A DNA stretch of 64,000 nt from Shinella yambaruensis (GCF_022899355.1 NZ_JALJCK010000001.1:186001-250000); one strand, 5' to 3'. Positions 48,399 to 61,080 are shown, numbered from the stretch's first letter. A program made the numbers and translations. The notes: a model not told the origin generated them from the letters alone.

Positions 48399-48848
48399 TC
48401 AGTACAAGCGGATCAGCAGCGCGCCGGCGACGAGCAGCAAGGCCCCCGCGATACGGCCGAGGGAAATCTCGCGCACGGCCATGCCGAGAAAGCCGATGCG
48501 GTCGAGCAGGATGCCGGCCATGAGCTGGCCGGAAACGGCGAAGGCCATGACGGCGGCGGCGCCGATGCGCGGCGTCAGGAAGATGGCGGTCGTCACATAG
48601 ACCGTGCCAAGCGCGCCGCCGGCAAAATAGAGCCAGGCATCCGCCCCGCGCCAGTCCGGTGCCCGGCCCTCGGCGGCGGCGGTGACGAGAACGACGAGGG
48701 CGAGGACGAGCGCGCCCGCGAAGAACGAGACGCAGGCGGCGGCGACCGGCATGCCGAGCCCGCGGCCGAGCAAGGCATTGATGGGAGCCTGGATGGCGAT
48801 GCACGCGCCCGCCGCAATGCCGAGCAGCGCCCAGAGGAAAGCAGCCAT
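48399..48848 (-). CDS. DMT-family transporter, YdcZ/DUF606 type
   Basis: A 149-residue protein with five hydrophobic helices. The pattern [47 protein letters not shown] and the final [16 protein letters not shown] match DUF606/YdcZ. These half-size DMT transporters act as homo- or heterodimers; the substrate is unknown. It is 8 bp upstream of queA, so it is probably the first gene of the queA-tgt message. Confidence 0.85.
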   Translation of the reverse strand: MAAFLWALLGIAAGACIAIQAPINALLGRGLGMPVAAACVSFFAGALVLALVVLVTAAAEGRAPDWRGADAWLYFAGGALGTVYVTTAIFLTPRIGAAAVMAFAVSGQLMAGILLDRIGFLGMAVREISLGRIAGALLLVAGALLIRLY

Positions 48849-48878
48849 ATCGACTTGTCTCTTGAAAAGCGCACAAAG

Positions 48879-48908
48879 AAAAACCGCGCCCGCCGGGGCG
48901 AGCGCGGT
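48879..48908 (-). terminator. Rho-independent terminator after ppiB
   Basis: On the minus strand ACCGCGC and GCGCGGT arms enclose TCGCCCCGGCGG and are followed by TTTTTCTTT. Confidence 0.75.
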
Positions 48909-48928
48909 CGAAAACGAAAGGTTCTCTA

Positions 48929-49444
48929 TCAGGCGGCCGCGTCGGCGGCAACCTTCATCGAGACGATGGTGTCGGGATCGCGCACCGGCTCGCCGCGCTT
49001 GATCTTGTCGATGTTTTCCATGCCTTCGACGACCTGGCCCCAGACGGAATACTGCTTGTTGAGCCAGGGGGCGTCGGTAAAGCAGATGAAGAACTGCGAG
49101 TTGGCCGAGTTCGGCATCTGGCTGCGGGCCATGGAGCAGGTGCCGCGCACATGGCTCATGTTGGAGAACTCGGCCTTGAGGTCCGGCTTTTCCGAGCCGC
49201 CCATGCCGGCGCGGGCCGGGTTGAAGTCCTTGCCGCCGGTCTTGCCGTACTGCACGTCGCCGGTCTGGGCCATGAAGTCCTCGATCACGCGGTGGAAGAC
49301 GACGCCGTCATAGGCACCCTCGCGCGTCAGTTCCTTGATGCGCGCGACGTGGCCCGGCGCGAGATCCGGAAGCAGCTGGATGACCACCTTGCCCTTCGTG
49401 GTCTCCATGATGATGGTGTTTTCCGGATCCTTGATCTCGGCCAT
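48929..49444 (-). CDS. ppiB: cytoplasmic peptidyl-prolyl isomerase (cyclophilin)
   Basis: A 171-residue cyclophilin without a signal peptide. Catalytic and binding residues lie in [32 protein letters not shown] and [14 protein letters not shown]. It speeds cis-trans proline isomerisation. It lies next to and downstream of a periplasmic paralogue (49527-50096), but each has its own terminator, so they are separate transcripts or only partly linked. Confidence 0.94.
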   Translation of the reverse strand: MAEIKDPENTIIMETTKGKVVIQLLPDLAPGHVARIKELTREGAYDGVVFHRVIEDFMAQTGDVQYGKTGGKDFNPARAGMGGSEKPDLKAEFSNMSHVRGTCSMARSQMPNSANSQFFICFTDAPWLNKQYSVWGQVVEGMENIDKIKRGEPVRDPDTIVSMKVAADAAA

Positions 49445-49473
49445 GGTCTTTCTCCTTCAAAGGCATGTTGCGC

Positions 49474-49516
49474 AAAAGGTGTGTCGCCGTTCCTTAATTG
49501 CAACAGGCGACACACC
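49474..49516 (-). terminator. Rho-independent terminator between ppiA and ppiB
   Basis: An 11-bp perfect stem, GGTGTGTCGCC / GGCGACACACC, with a 17-nt loop, followed on the minus strand by TTTTGCG. Confidence 0.75.
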
Positions 49517-49526
49517 GAAAAGTGAA

Positions 49527-50096
49527 TTACTTGCCGACGGTGACCTTGATCATCCGGTCGGGATCGGTGACCGCGCCATTGCTGGCCTCGTCGCCGCGCT
49601 TGATCTTGTCGACGTTCTCCATGCCGGAAACGACCTTGCCGACGACCGTGTACTGGCCGTTCAGGAAGTCGCCCGGGGCGAACATGATGAAGAACTGCGA
49701 GTTGGCCGAGTTCGGGTCCTGCGAACGGGCCATGCCGACCGTGCCGCGCTCGAAGGGCACGTCGGAGAATTCCTGCGGCAGGTCCGGCTGGCTGGAGCCG
49801 CCCGTGCCGGCCGCGCCCGGCTGGAAGCCGTCTTCCATGTCGCCGAACTGCACGTCGCCGGTCTGCGCCATGAAGCCCTCGATCACGCGGTGGAAGGCGA
49901 CATTGTCGTATTCGCCGGCCGCGGCGAGCGCCTTGATGCGCTCGACATGCTTGGGCGCGACCTTGTCGTTCAGCTCGACGACGACCGGCCCGTCCTTGAG
50001 CTGGATCGTGATGAACTCGGCCGCCTGGGCAACGACGGCGCTCGTGGTGGTCGCAAGGAACAGGGCTCCTGCAAAGGCGAAACGGAGGATGTTCAT
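49527..50096 (-). CDS. ppiA: periplasmic peptidyl-prolyl isomerase (cyclophilin)
   Basis: A 189-residue cyclophilin with a signal peptide (~1-25, RFAFAGALFLATTTSAVVAQA). The core has [38 protein letters not shown] and GKVVSGMENVDKI. Compared with ppiB it carries a short insertion near the C-terminus (GDEASNGAVTDPD). It should help fold envelope proteins. It sits between coaD and ppiB. Confidence 0.93.
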   Translation of the reverse strand: MNILRFAFAGALFLATTTSAVVAQAAEFITIQLKDGPVVVELNDKVAPKHVERIKALAAAGEYDNVAFHRVIEGFMAQTGDVQFGDMEDGFQPGAAGTGGSSQPDLPQEFSDVPFERGTVGMARSQDPNSANSQFFIMFAPGDFLNGQYTVVGKVVSGMENVDKIKRGDEASNGAVTDPDRMIKVTVGK

Positions 50097-50129
50097 GATA
50101 GCTCCCTAAGGGGGTTCAGGATGATGGGT

Positions 50130-50624
50130 TCAGCCCGTCTTGCGGGCTTTCAGCGCCGTGAAGACGGGCGCCGGAACGAAGGCACTGACATCGCCGCCCA
50201 TGGCCGCGATCTGGCGGACCAATGTGGCGGTAATGGGCCGCGAGGCGACGCCCGCCGGCAGGAAGACGGTCTGCACGTCCGGCGCCATCTGGCGGTTCAT
50301 GCCGGCCATCTGCATTTCATAGTCGAGATCCGTGCCGTCGCGCAGGCCGCGGATCAAGAGGCGCGCGCCGTGCTCGCGCGCGGCATCGACGACGAGATTG
50401 GAAAAGGAAACGACGCTGACATCCCCTGCCCGCGCCGGCAGCGCCTCGACGATCGATTGGCGGATGAGGTCCGCGCGCTCCTCAAAGGAGAACAGCGGCG
50501 TCTTGCCGGGATGGATGCCGATCGCGACGATGACCTTGGGCGCCACGTCCAGCGCCTGCACGAGCACGTCGATATGGCCGTTGGTGATCGGATCGAAAGA
50601 GCCAGGGTAGAAGGCAGCTGTCAT
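50130..50624 (-). CDS. coaD: phosphopantetheine adenylyltransferase
   Basis: A 164-residue nucleotidyltransferase making dephospho-CoA, the fourth step of CoA synthesis from pantothenate. The TNGH motif is in [17 protein letters not shown], followed by [21 protein letters not shown] and the C-terminal AVFTALK-like region. Full length. It lies 33 bp upstream of ppiA on the same strand. Confidence 0.95.
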   Translation of the reverse strand: MTAAFYPGSFDPITNGHIDVLVQALDVAPKVIVAIGIHPGKTPLFSFEERADLIRQSIVEALPARAGDVSVVSFSNLVVDAAREHGARLLIRGLRDGTDLDYEMQMAGMNRQMAPDVQTVFLPAGVASRPITATLVRQIAAMGGDVSAFVPAPVFTALKARKTG

Positions 50625-50873
50625 CGGCGGGGTCCCGTTTGCCGCCTTTTGTCACGGACGGCCCCTTTCCGCAAGGGCGCGGCCTGTCGCAGCCCGCGCT
50701 GTCCCCTGCCAAGAACATGAACGCGGCATGAACGGGCCGTTCAAGACCATTTCAGGCAGGCCATGTCTAAATAGCAGCATCGGAGCCGGGAACAAAGGTC
50801 GCCCTCGCGCATTCTCCCGGCACAACACAGTGAAACAAGTAATGCGTTTCCTTAGGCTTGAAGGAACACGAAA

Positions 50874-50999
50874 ATGGCCCTCGCTCTACTCTGCATGACC
50901 ATGTTCATCGCCCTTACCGCCGCGACCATCCATGCGCTGCGGGAAGAGGATCGCCCGGCAACGCCGAAAATCGCCGCCCGCGGCAAGTGGCTGCGCTGA
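50874..50999 (+). CDS. 41-residue single-pass membrane protein
   Basis: ATG at 50874 behind AAGGAACACG, stop at 50997-50999. A hydrophobic helix (ALALLCMTMFIALTAATIHAL) is followed by a basic tail ending RGKWLR. A second small membrane ORF starts 13 bp later, suggesting a two-gene unit. No family is known to me. The ORF is short, so coding status rests on the ribosome site, clean helix and spacing. Confidence 0.55.
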   Translation: MALALLCMTMFIALTAATIHALREEDRPATPKIAARGKWLR

Positions 51000-51012
51000 G
51001 CGGGATAGCACC

Positions 51013-51159
51013 ATGGCCGCGCTCACCATCCTCTTCACGATCTTCATCAGCACCGTCTTCACCTTCGACTTCGCGCGCACGATCCTTGAACTGAAACGGG
51101 ATCGCGCAGCCCTGAAGGCGGCCAAGCTGAAAACCCAAGCAGGCGGCTTCGGCGTCTGA
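51013..51159 (+). CDS. 48-residue single-pass membrane protein
   Basis: ATG at 51013. A hydrophobic N-terminus (ALTILFTIFISTVFTFDFA) is followed by a charged helix (LELKRDRAALKAAKLK). No strong ribosome site is seen, so it may depend on the 41-residue ORF just upstream. A terminator 100 bp downstream supports a short plus-strand transcript. Function unknown. Confidence 0.5.
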   Translation: MAALTILFTIFISTVFTFDFARTILELKRDRAALKAAKLKTQAGGFGV

Positions 51160-51259
51160 GAACGCCCCCCTGCGGCACAGCGCCCCCGGCGCGGGATGCC
51201 GCAGCACGTATGCCGCCGTCAGAGCGGGTAGCCTTTCCTCCAGGCTGCCCGCACAATTG

Positions 51260-51296
51260 AAAAGCCGGACGGTCGTTCCCTGCCCGTCCGGCTTTT
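51260..51296 (+). terminator. Rho-independent terminator after the small membrane ORFs
   Basis: A 13-bp stem AAAAGCCGGACGG / CCGTCCGGCTTTT, then CCGTTTC. Confidence 0.85.
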
Positions 51297-51306
51297 CCGT
51301 TTCAAG

Positions 51307-51348
51307 AAGAAGGGCCCTTTCCGGTGACTGCCGGAAAGGGCCCTTCTT
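51307..51348. terminator. large bidirectional hairpin downstream of gyrA
   Basis: A perfect 18-bp inverted repeat beginning AAGAAGGGCCCTTTCCGG with loop TGACTG. It is 33 bp past the gyrA stop and in tandem with the terminator at 51260-51296. Confidence 0.75.
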
Positions 51349-51380
51349 GTTTCGATTGCGAAGGCCGGACCGTTTCCGGC

Positions 51381-54161
51381 CTATTCCTCGGCGGGCGGTG
51401 CTGCATCCCCGGCGTCGATCTCGCCTTCGATGCCGTTGCCGTCCGCCTCGTCCTCGCCTTCCGGCTCGCTGATGCGCTCGACCGAGACGACCTTCTCGTC
51501 CTTGGCGGTGGAGAAGATGGTGACGCCCTTCGTCGCGCGGCTGGCGATGCGGATGCCATCGACCGGCACGCGGATCAGCTGGCCGCCGTCGGAGACGAGC
51601 ATGAGCTGGTCCTTGTCCTCGACCGGGAAGGCGGCGACGAGTTCGCCGATCTCGCTGGTCTTCGAGGTGTCGGTGGCGCGGATGCCCTTGCCGCCGCGGC
51701 CGGAGGTGCGGAAGTCGTAGGAGGACGACCGCTTGCCGAAACCCTTCTGCGACACCGTCAGCACGAACTGCTCGCGGGACCTGAGGTCCTGGTAGCGCTC
51801 TTCGGACAGGTCGCCGACTTCGCCGACCTCCTCGCCGACCAGCGCGATGTCCTCCTCGTCGACGCCGCTGGCGCGGCGTTCCGCGGCGGAACGCTTCAGG
51901 TAGGCGGCGCGCTCCCACGGCTCGGCATCGACATGGCTGACGATCGTCATCGAGATGATGCGGTCGCCGCTGCCCAGCGAGATGCCGCGCACGCCGACCG
52001 AGTTGCGGCCGGCGAAGACGCGCACGTCATCGACCGGGAAGCGGATGCACTGGCCGAGCGCCGTCGTCAGCAGCACGTCGTCGTTCTCCGTGCAGGTCTC
52101 GACATTGAGGATCTCGTCGCCCTCTTCCTCCAGCTTCATCGCGATCTTGCCGTTGCGGTTGACCTGGACGAAGTCGGACAGCTTGTTGCGGCGCACCGTG
52201 CCGCGGGTCGTCGAGAACATGACGTCGAGGTTTTCCCACGTCGTCTCGTCCTCGGGCAGCGGCATGATGGTGGTGATGCGCTCGCCGGGGGTGAGCGGCA
52301 GCATGTTGATCAGCGCCTTGCCCTTGGACTGCGGCGTGCCGATCGGCAGGCGCCAGACCTTCTCCTTGTAGACGATGCCGCGCGAGGAGAAGAACAGGAC
52401 CGGCGTGTGCGTGTTGGCGACGAAGAGGCGGGTCGCGAAATCCTCGTCCTTCATCGCCATGCCGGAGCGGCCCTTGCCGCCGCGGCGCTGCGCGCGGTAG
52501 GTGGCGAGCGGCACGCGCTTGACGTAACCGGCATGCGACACGGTGACGACCATGTCCTCGCGGGCGATGAGATCCTCGTCGTCCATGTCCGGGCCGCCCT
52601 CGGCGATCTCGGTGCGGCGCGGCGTGCCGAACTCCTCGCGCACGGCGATGAGCTCTTCCTTGACGATGTTCATCATGCGCAGGCGCGAGGAGAGGATATC
52701 GAGGTAATCCTTGATCTCCTCGCCGATCTTGTTGAGTTCCTCGTCGATCTCGTCGCGGCCGAGGGCCGTGAGGCGGGCGAGGCGCAGCTCGAGGATCGCG
52801 CGGGCCTGCTCTTCGGAGAGATTGTAGGTCAGGTCCTCGTTGATGCGGTGGCGCGGATCATCGATGAGGCGGATCAGCGCGTCGACGTCCTTGGCCGGCC
52901 AGCGGCGCTCCATCAGCTGCTCGCGCGCCGTCTGCGGATCGGGCGCACGGCGGATGAGGTTGATCACCTCGTCGATATTGGCGACGGCGATGGCGAGACC
53001 CACCAGGACATGGGCGCGGTCGCGCGCCTTGCGCAGGAGGTATTTCGTGCGGCGGCTGACGACCTCCTCGCGGAAGGCGACGAAGGCGCGCAGCATGTCG
53101 AGCAGCGTCATCTGCTCCGGCTTGCCGCCGTTCAGCGCCACCATGTTGCAGCCGAAGGAGGTCTGCAGCGGCGTGTAGCGGTAGAGCTGGTTGAGGATGA
53201 CGTCGGCATTGGCGTCGCGCTTCAGCTCGATGACGACGCGGTAGCCCTGTCGGTCGGATTCGTCGCGCAGGTCCGAGATGCCCTCGATGCGCTTTTCGCG
53301 CACCAGCTCGGCCATCTTCTCGATCATCGACGCCTTGTTCACCTGGAAGGGAACTTCCGTGACGATGATCTGCTCGCGGTCGCCGCGCATCGGCTCGATG
53401 TGGGCGCGGCCGCGCATGATGACGGAGCCGCGGCCGGTCTCGTAGGCCTGGCGGATGCCGGCGCGGCCGAGGATCAGCGCGCCGGTCGGGAAGTCCGGCC
53501 CCGGAATGTGCTGCATCAGCTCGAGCAGCTCGATCGCCGGGTTGTCGATGAGCGCGATACAGCCGTTGATGACTTCGGAGAGGTTGTGCGGCGGAATGTT
53601 CGTCGCCATGCCGACGGCGATGCCGCCCGCGCCGTTGACCAGCAGGTTCGGGAACTTTGCCGGCACGACGACCGGCTCGCTCATCGTGCCGTCGTAGTTG
53701 TCGCGGAAGTTGACCGTTTCCTTGTCGAGGTCGTCGAGCAGGGAATGGGCGGCCTTTTCCAGGCGGCATTCCGTATAACGCTGGGCGGCCGGCGGGTCGC
53801 CGTCGATGGAACCGAAATTGCCCTGGCCGTCGATCAGCGGCAGGCGGAGCGACCAGTCCTGCGCCATGCGCGCCAGGGCATCGTAGATCGCCGCGTCGCC
53901 ATGCGGATGGTATTTACCCATCACGTCACCGGTGACGCGCGCCGACTTCACGTATTTCTTGTTCCAGTCGACGCCCATCTCGCTCATCGAGTAGAGGATG
54001 CGCCGGTGAACGGGCTTCAGGCCGTCGCGCACATCGGGCAATGCGCGGGACACGATCACGCTCATGGCGTAATCGAGATAGGACCGCTGCATTTCCTCGA
54101 TGATGGAAATAGGCTCAATGCCGGGAGGGTTCTTGCCGCCGGGTGTCGATTGCTCTGTCAA
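51381..54161 (-). CDS. gyrA: DNA gyrase subunit A
   Basis: A 926-residue gyrase A subunit that cuts and rejoins DNA for negative supercoiling. The catalytic tyrosine is Tyr129 in AQRYTECRL. The C-terminal domain contains the GyrA-box-like block RRGGKG near residue 555 and beta-pinwheel repeats. The tail is acidic ([12 protein letters not shown]). The quinolone-sensitive segment reads GDAAIYDAL: Ala90 stands at the E. coli Ser83 position and Asp94 at Asp87, a natural pattern in many alphaproteobacteria. The start at 54161 fits the family N-terminus. Confidence 0.97.
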   Translation of the reverse strand: MTEQSTPGGKNPPGIEPISIIEEMQRSYLDYAMSVIVSRALPDVRDGLKPVHRRILYSMSEMGVDWNKKYVKSARVTGDVMGKYHPHGDAAIYDALARMAQDWSLRLPLIDGQGNFGSIDGDPPAAQRYTECRLEKAAHSLLDDLDKETVNFRDNYDGTMSEPVVVPAKFPNLLVNGAGGIAVGMATNIPPHNLSEVINGCIALIDNPAIELLELMQHIPGPDFPTGALILGRAGIRQAYETGRGSVIMRGRAHIEPMRGDREQIIVTEVPFQVNKASMIEKMAELVREKRIEGISDLRDESDRQGYRVVIELKRDANADVILNQLYRYTPLQTSFGCNMVALNGGKPEQMTLLDMLRAFVAFREEVVSRRTKYLLRKARDRAHVLVGLAIAVANIDEVINLIRRAPDPQTAREQLMERRWPAKDVDALIRLIDDPRHRINEDLTYNLSEEQARAILELRLARLTALGRDEIDEELNKIGEEIKDYLDILSSRLRMMNIVKEELIAVREEFGTPRRTEIAEGGPDMDDEDLIAREDMVVTVSHAGYVKRVPLATYRAQRRGGKGRSGMAMKDEDFATRLFVANTHTPVLFFSSRGIVYKEKVWRLPIGTPQSKGKALINMLPLTPGERITTIMPLPEDETTWENLDVMFSTTRGTVRRNKLSDFVQVNRNGKIAMKLEEEGDEILNVETCTENDDVLLTTALGQCIRFPVDDVRVFAGRNSVGVRGISLGSGDRIISMTIVSHVDAEPWERAAYLKRSAAERRASGVDEEDIALVGEEVGEVGDLSEERYQDLRSREQFVLTVSQKGFGKRSSSYDFRTSGRGGKGIRATDTSKTSEIGELVAAFPVEDKDQLMLVSDGGQLIRVPVDGIRIASRATKGVTIFSTAKDEKVVSVERISEPEGEDEADGNGIEGEIDAGDAAPPAEE

Positions 54162-54403
54162 TTTCGGTCACGATCGTTGTTCAGAATCAGAAGGGAATTT
54201 TATAGCCTACCGGCGCTGGGAGCGCCAATTTCGCCAAGGGTTTTGAACAGGCTTTTCCAAGTAAAATCCGCCAATTTGCGCATTTTCATGGCCGTAGCGG
54301 CGCGATGGTCCGGCCGCCCTTCCCTTGCGCGGCGCCCTCCCCTAACAATAGCCGGACAAGGCCGGGAAAAATCGGCCGCGCAACGGCGAGGGGAACGCCT
54401 GAC

Positions 54404-55033
54404 ATGCTCAACATCGATCTTCTGGTCAATGCGATCACGACCCTGCTCGTGACCATCGATCCGCCGGGTCTGGCGCCGATCTTCCTGGGGCTCACGGTCG
54501 GCATGACGCGCCCGCAGCGCACGCAGGTGGCGCTGCGCGGCTGCGTCATCGCCTTCTGCATCCTCGCCGTCTTCGCGCTGACGGGCGCCGGCGTGCTCTC
54601 GCTGCTCGGCATTTCCATCGGCGCCTTCCGCATCGCCGGCGGCCTGCTCCTGTTCTGGATCGCCTTCGAGATGATCTTCGAGCGCCGCAACGAGCGGAAG
54701 GAGAAGACCAGCGAGGTGGCGATCACCCGCGATCACATCCACAACATCGCCGTCTTCCCGCTCGCCCTGCCGCTGATCGCCGGCCCCGGCGCGATCTCCG
54801 CGACGATCCTCACCTCGGGGTCCTTCCCCTCAGCGCTCGAGCGCGGCGCCCTCATCGGCGTCATCGCGCTCTGCATCGCCATCCTGTTCCTGTCGCTGGT
54901 CATCGCCGAGCGCATCGACCGCTTCCTCGGCAAGACCGGCCGCGCCATCCTCACGCGCCTGCTTGGCGTCATCCTCGCCGCGCTGGCGGTGCAGTTCGTG
55001 GTGGACGGCGTGAAATCGGTGTTCATCGGCTGA
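54404..55033 (+). CDS. MarC-family integral membrane protein
   Basis: A 209-residue membrane protein with six helices. It has the MarC pattern TLLVTIDPPGLAPIFLGLT at the N-terminus and NIAVFPLALPLIAGPGAIS in the middle. The family was once linked to antibiotic resistance, but its function is unproven. GAGGGGAACGC lies before the ATG at 54404. The open frame upstream to 54305 has no supporting similarity. Confidence 0.9.
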   Translation: MLNIDLLVNAITTLLVTIDPPGLAPIFLGLTVGMTRPQRTQVALRGCVIAFCILAVFALTGAGVLSLLGISIGAFRIAGGLLLFWIAFEMIFERRNERKEKTSEVAITRDHIHNIAVFPLALPLIAGPGAISATILTSGSFPSALERGALIGVIALCIAILFLSLVIAERIDRFLGKTGRAILTRLLGVILAALAVQFVVDGVKSVFIG

Positions 55034-55360
55034 GGGGTGCCGTGCTCGCCCGCGGGGCGACCGCACAGGAAATTCGACGTCATCGCTCTTCCCTTCTCCC
55101 CCGAGGGGAGCAGGTGGCCTGAAGGGTCGGATGAGGCGGCGATGCGGGGCATCCTTTGCTTTTTCTTGCCTTCGGCATCCCCCTCATCCGCCTGCCGGCA
55201 CCTTCTCTCCGCAGGGGAGAAGGGGATGGGGCGACGGTTTCCTTCCCAAGGCGATTGCCCTGGGCTCACCCGAGAGAAGCCTGCGAGGTTCTTGCAGGAG
55301 GAGGCACAATGCCTTTCCTCACAGACCACAGCCCGGCGCCTCGCACGGGGTTTCCGACGG
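55034..55360. other. 327-bp intergenic region carrying a RIME-like element
   Basis: It lies between convergent marC-like and cupin genes. RIME-like element C occupies 55091-55225. After it, 55235-55360 shows no recognisable gene or regulatory site. Confidence 0.6.
55091..55225. repeat. RIME-like palindromic element C (rearranged)
   Basis: Two half-units face outward: CCTTCTCCCCCGAGGGGAG...CGGATGAGG (55091-55136) and CCCCCTCATCCG...CTTCTCTCCGCAGGGGAGAAGGGG (55179-55225). In elements A and B the CTCATCCG ends are outside; here they are inside, so the order of the halves is reversed. The left half is more diverged. Confidence 0.72.
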
Positions 55361-55768
55361 TCAGGGGTTTTCTGCGAACCATTTTGCGATCGCCGGCATG
55401 TTCTCCTCGAAACCGCCGGGAAGGAACACGTTGAGCAGCCCGACGCGCTCGTCCGTTCGGTTCTCGAAGTCATGCATCACGGTCGCCGGAATGCGCACGA
55501 AACTGCCGGCCGGCGCCTCCAGCCAGTCCTCGCCGGCCAGAATGCTGGCGACACCGGCGATCACGTAAAAAAGTTCGACATTGTCCGCATGGGAATGGGC
55601 GCCCGGCCCGGCCGCACCGGGCTCCAGCCACCATTCGGAGACGCTGTAGGCATTCCCGGTCTCGCCATGGTCCGCCTTGAAGACCGCGCTCATGCGGCCG
55701 AGCGGATAGCTGCGTCCCTCGCCCGGCCGCAGGAACAACACGTCTGCGGCCGTCTTTTCAAAGTCCAT
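55361..55768 (-). CDS. cupin-domain protein
   Basis: A 135-residue single-cupin protein. The cupin motif 1 region is AGPGAHSHADNVELFYVIAG and motif 2 lies near FVRIPATVMHDFEN, giving His-His-Glu-His type metal ligands. Function unknown; cupins include dioxygenases, isomerases and binding proteins. It is 80 bp downstream of ssb in the same orientation. Confidence 0.88.
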   Translation of the reverse strand: MDFEKTAADVLFLRPGEGRSYPLGRMSAVFKADHGETGNAYSVSEWWLEPGAAGPGAHSHADNVELFYVIAGVASILAGEDWLEAPAGSFVRIPATVMHDFENRTDERVGLLNVFLPGGFEENMPAIAKWFAENP

Positions 55769-55848
55769 GACGCTTTCCTTCCCAGCATGCCTGCCCGTCG
55801 AAAGCGCCCGGCGAAGGCCGGCGCGGCAGCCGGCCTCGTCCCGCCGTC

Positions 55849-56352
55849 TCAGAACGGGATGTCGTCGTCCATGTCGCGCGAGAGCGAGCCGCTCGAACGG
55901 CTGCTGCCGCCGCCGCCCGAAGCCGGGCGCGAGCCGTAATCGTCATAGTTCGGCGCCGCGCCGAAATCGCCGCCGCCGCGGCGCTCGCCGCCGCCTTCGC
56001 CACGGCCATCGAGCATGGTCAGCGTCGAGTTGAAGCCCTGCAGCACGACTTCCGTCGTGTAGCGGTCGTTGCCGGTCTGGTCCTGCCACTTGCGGGTCTG
56101 CAGCGCGCCCTCGATGTAGAGTTTCGCGCCTTTCTTGACGTATTGCTCGACGACCTTGCACAGGCCTTCGTTGAAGACCACGACATTGTGCCATTCGGTC
56201 TTCTCGCGGCGTTCGCCGCTGTTGCGGTCACGCCAGGTCTCGGAGGTGGCGATGCGCAGGTTGGCGATCGGCCGACCGTCCTGCGTACGCCGGATTTCCG
56301 GGTCCGCCCCGACATTGCCGATCAAGATCACCTTGTTGACGCTTCCAGCCAT
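55849..56352 (-). CDS. ssb: single-stranded DNA-binding protein
   Basis: A 167-residue SSB. The OB-fold occupies ~1-112 ([33 protein letters not shown]). It is followed by a Gly/Ser-rich linker and the acidic tail DMDDDIPF, which recruits repair and replication proteins. The start at 56352 is the usual one ([10 protein letters not shown]). It diverges from uvrA with a LexA box between them. Confidence 0.96.
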   Translation of the reverse strand: MAGSVNKVILIGNVGADPEIRRTQDGRPIANLRIATSETWRDRNSGERREKTEWHNVVVFNEGLCKVVEQYVKKGAKLYIEGALQTRKWQDQTGNDRYTTEVVLQGFNSTLTMLDGRGEGGGERRGGGDFGAAPNYDDYGSRPASGGGGSSRSSGSLSRDMDDDIPF

Positions 56353-56489
56353 ACCCGTATTTCCCGTTGTCGCGCCGGGCGAAGACTGCCCGGCATCATT
56401 TTCACTACACGAATGCGGCATCTTATCGGCTGGCGATCGCCGGCGCCGCCCCGCAAGAGTGGTAATCCACAGATCAATTGCAGATTTTT

Positions 56490-56504
56490 GTTCTTTTTTT
56501 GTTC
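56490..56504. promoter_or_regulatory. LexA-binding SOS box
   Basis: GTTCTTTTTTTGTTC matches the alphaproteobacterial LexA operator GTTC-N7-GTTC exactly, with an all-T spacer. It lies 139 bp upstream of uvrA and 137 bp upstream of ssb, so it could control either or both. Confidence 0.88.
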
Positions 56505-56643
56505 TAATAAATGCCTACACTCTTGTCAACCGAATCGGAAACGGGCACGGAATTCTCTGACCGCGCATGGACACGCCCCGTCTCATCCCTACATAGGGGC
56601 CAGATCCGAAACTGATGCGCAACGACTCCTGACGCTGGACACC

Positions 56644-59562
<2,919 letters not shown>

Positions 59563-59566
59563 CCCC

Positions 59567-60190
59567 ATGATCCTGATCGGCCAGTACGATTCGTCCTTTG
59601 TGCGCCGGGTGGGCATTGCGCTGCGGCTCTACGGCCTCCCCTTCGAGCATCGGCCCTGGTCGGTGTTCGGCGAAGGCGACAAGGTGCAGGCGGTCAACCC
59701 GCTGATGCGGGTGCCGACGCTGGTGCTGGACGATGGCGACGTCGTGGCCGACAGCCCCTCGATCCTCGATCATCTCGACGGCCTCGTGCCGCCGGAACAG
59801 CGGCTCTTGCCGCAGGTCGAGCCCGCGCGGCGGCAGGTGCTGAAGGTGATGGCCTTCGCGACCGGCCTTGCGGACAAGGGCGTCAGCCTGTTCTACGAGC
59901 TGCACCTGCACGAGACGCCTTCGGCCTTTTTCGCCGAGCGCTGCCGCTTGCAGATTTCAACCGTCCTTGCCGCGCTGGAGGCGGAGCGGGCTGCGCGGCC
60001 CGGACCATATTGGTTCGGCCGCATCACCCATGCGGATATCGCGGTCGCCTGCGCCTGGCGGCATGTCGGCGAGGCCCATCCCGGCCTCATCGACCCTGCC
60101 GCCTACCCCGCGCTTGCAGCCCATTGCGCCGGCATGGAGGCACTGCCGGTGTTCCAGGACATTTCCCAGCCCTTCATCGCGCCCGCCTGA
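59567..60190 (+). CDS. glutathione S-transferase
   Basis: A 207-residue GST. The thioredoxin-like N-domain (~1-80) starts LIGQYDSSFVRRVGIALRL and has VPTLVLDDG and the glutathione-binding ADSPSILDHL. The all-helical C-domain follows (~90-207), with ITHADIAVACAWRHV. Substrate unknown. It starts 4 bp after the uvrA stop and may be read through from it. Confidence 0.92.
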   Translation: MILIGQYDSSFVRRVGIALRLYGLPFEHRPWSVFGEGDKVQAVNPLMRVPTLVLDDGDVVADSPSILDHLDGLVPPEQRLLPQVEPARRQVLKVMAFATGLADKGVSLFYELHLHETPSAFFAERCRLQISTVLAALEAERAARPGPYWFGRITHADIAVACAWRHVGEAHPGLIDPAAYPALAAHCAGMEALPVFQDISQPFIAPA

Positions 60191-60227
60191 GAGGCGTGCC
60201 GCCACCTGTCTGTCGAGGAGAACTGAC

Positions 60228-61031
60228 ATGAGCACATCCGGCACCATCAGAACCGGCATCGGCGGCTGGACCTTCGATCCCTGGGAAGGCACCTTCTATC
60301 CGGAAAAGCTGGCGAAGAAGCGCCAGCTCGAATTCGCCAGCCGTGAACTGACGGCGATCGAGGTCAACGGCACCTATTACGGCTCGCAGAAGCCGGAAAC
60401 CTTCGCCAAATGGGCCTCCGACGTGCCGGACGGCTTCATCTTCTCGCTGAAGGCGAGCCGCTTCACGACGAACCGCAAGGTCCTGGCCGATGGCGGCGAA
60501 TCCGTGGAAAAGTTCCTGACGCAGGGGCTGACCGAGCTCGGCGACCATCTCGGCCCGATCCTCTGGCAGTTTCCGCCGACGAAGAAGTTCGAGCCGGACG
60601 ATTTCGAGGGTTTCCTGAAGCTTTTGCCGGAAAAGCTCGACGGCCTCGCGCTGAAACATGCGCTGGAAGTGCGCAACGATACGTTCCTCGTGCCGGAATT
60701 CGCGGCGCTCGCCCGCAAGTACAGGGCGGCGATCGTCTACGCCCAGCATGCCGACTATCCCGAGATCGCCGACGTGACGGCGGATTTCGTCTATGCCCGC
60801 CTGCAGAAGGGCTCCGACGACATCAAGACCTGCTATCCGCCGGAAGCGCTCGATGAGTGGGCGGAGCGGCTCAAGGCCTGGTCCGGCGGCGGCGAGCCTG
60901 CCGATTTGCCGAAGATCGATCCAAAGACCCAGCCGGCGAAGAAGCCCCGCGACGTCTTCGCGTTCTTCATCACCTCCGGCAAGGTGAACGCGCCGAACGG
61001 CGCGCGCGAGCTGCAGCGGCGCACGAGCTGA
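60228..61031 (+). CDS. DUF72 family protein
   Basis: A 267-residue YecE/DUF72 protein with a TIM-barrel fold. Markers are GIGGWTFDPWEGTFYPEKLA, EVNGTYYGSQKPETFAKWAS and FIFSLKASRFTTN; HALEVRNDTF lies in the second half. Function not established. GAGGAG is upstream of the ATG at 60228, and the GST gene ends 37 bp before it. Confidence 0.9.
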   Translation: MSTSGTIRTGIGGWTFDPWEGTFYPEKLAKKRQLEFASRELTAIEVNGTYYGSQKPETFAKWASDVPDGFIFSLKASRFTTNRKVLADGGESVEKFLTQGLTELGDHLGPILWQFPPTKKFEPDDFEGFLKLLPEKLDGLALKHALEVRNDTFLVPEFAALARKYRAAIVYAQHADYPEIADVTADFVYARLQKGSDDIKTCYPPEALDEWAERLKAWSGGGEPADLPKIDPKTQPAKKPRDVFAFFITSGKVNAPNGARELQRRTS

Positions 61032-61080
61032 CGCCCCCGGCCGTGCGGCAGCCTTCGGCCGAATTTCACGGCATCGAGCC

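Noticed and set aside
51324-54452. 1042-residue open frame antisense to gyrA
   Set aside because: Composition is repetitive (many DR/AV/HDD steps) and it spans the gyrA terminators; not a gene.
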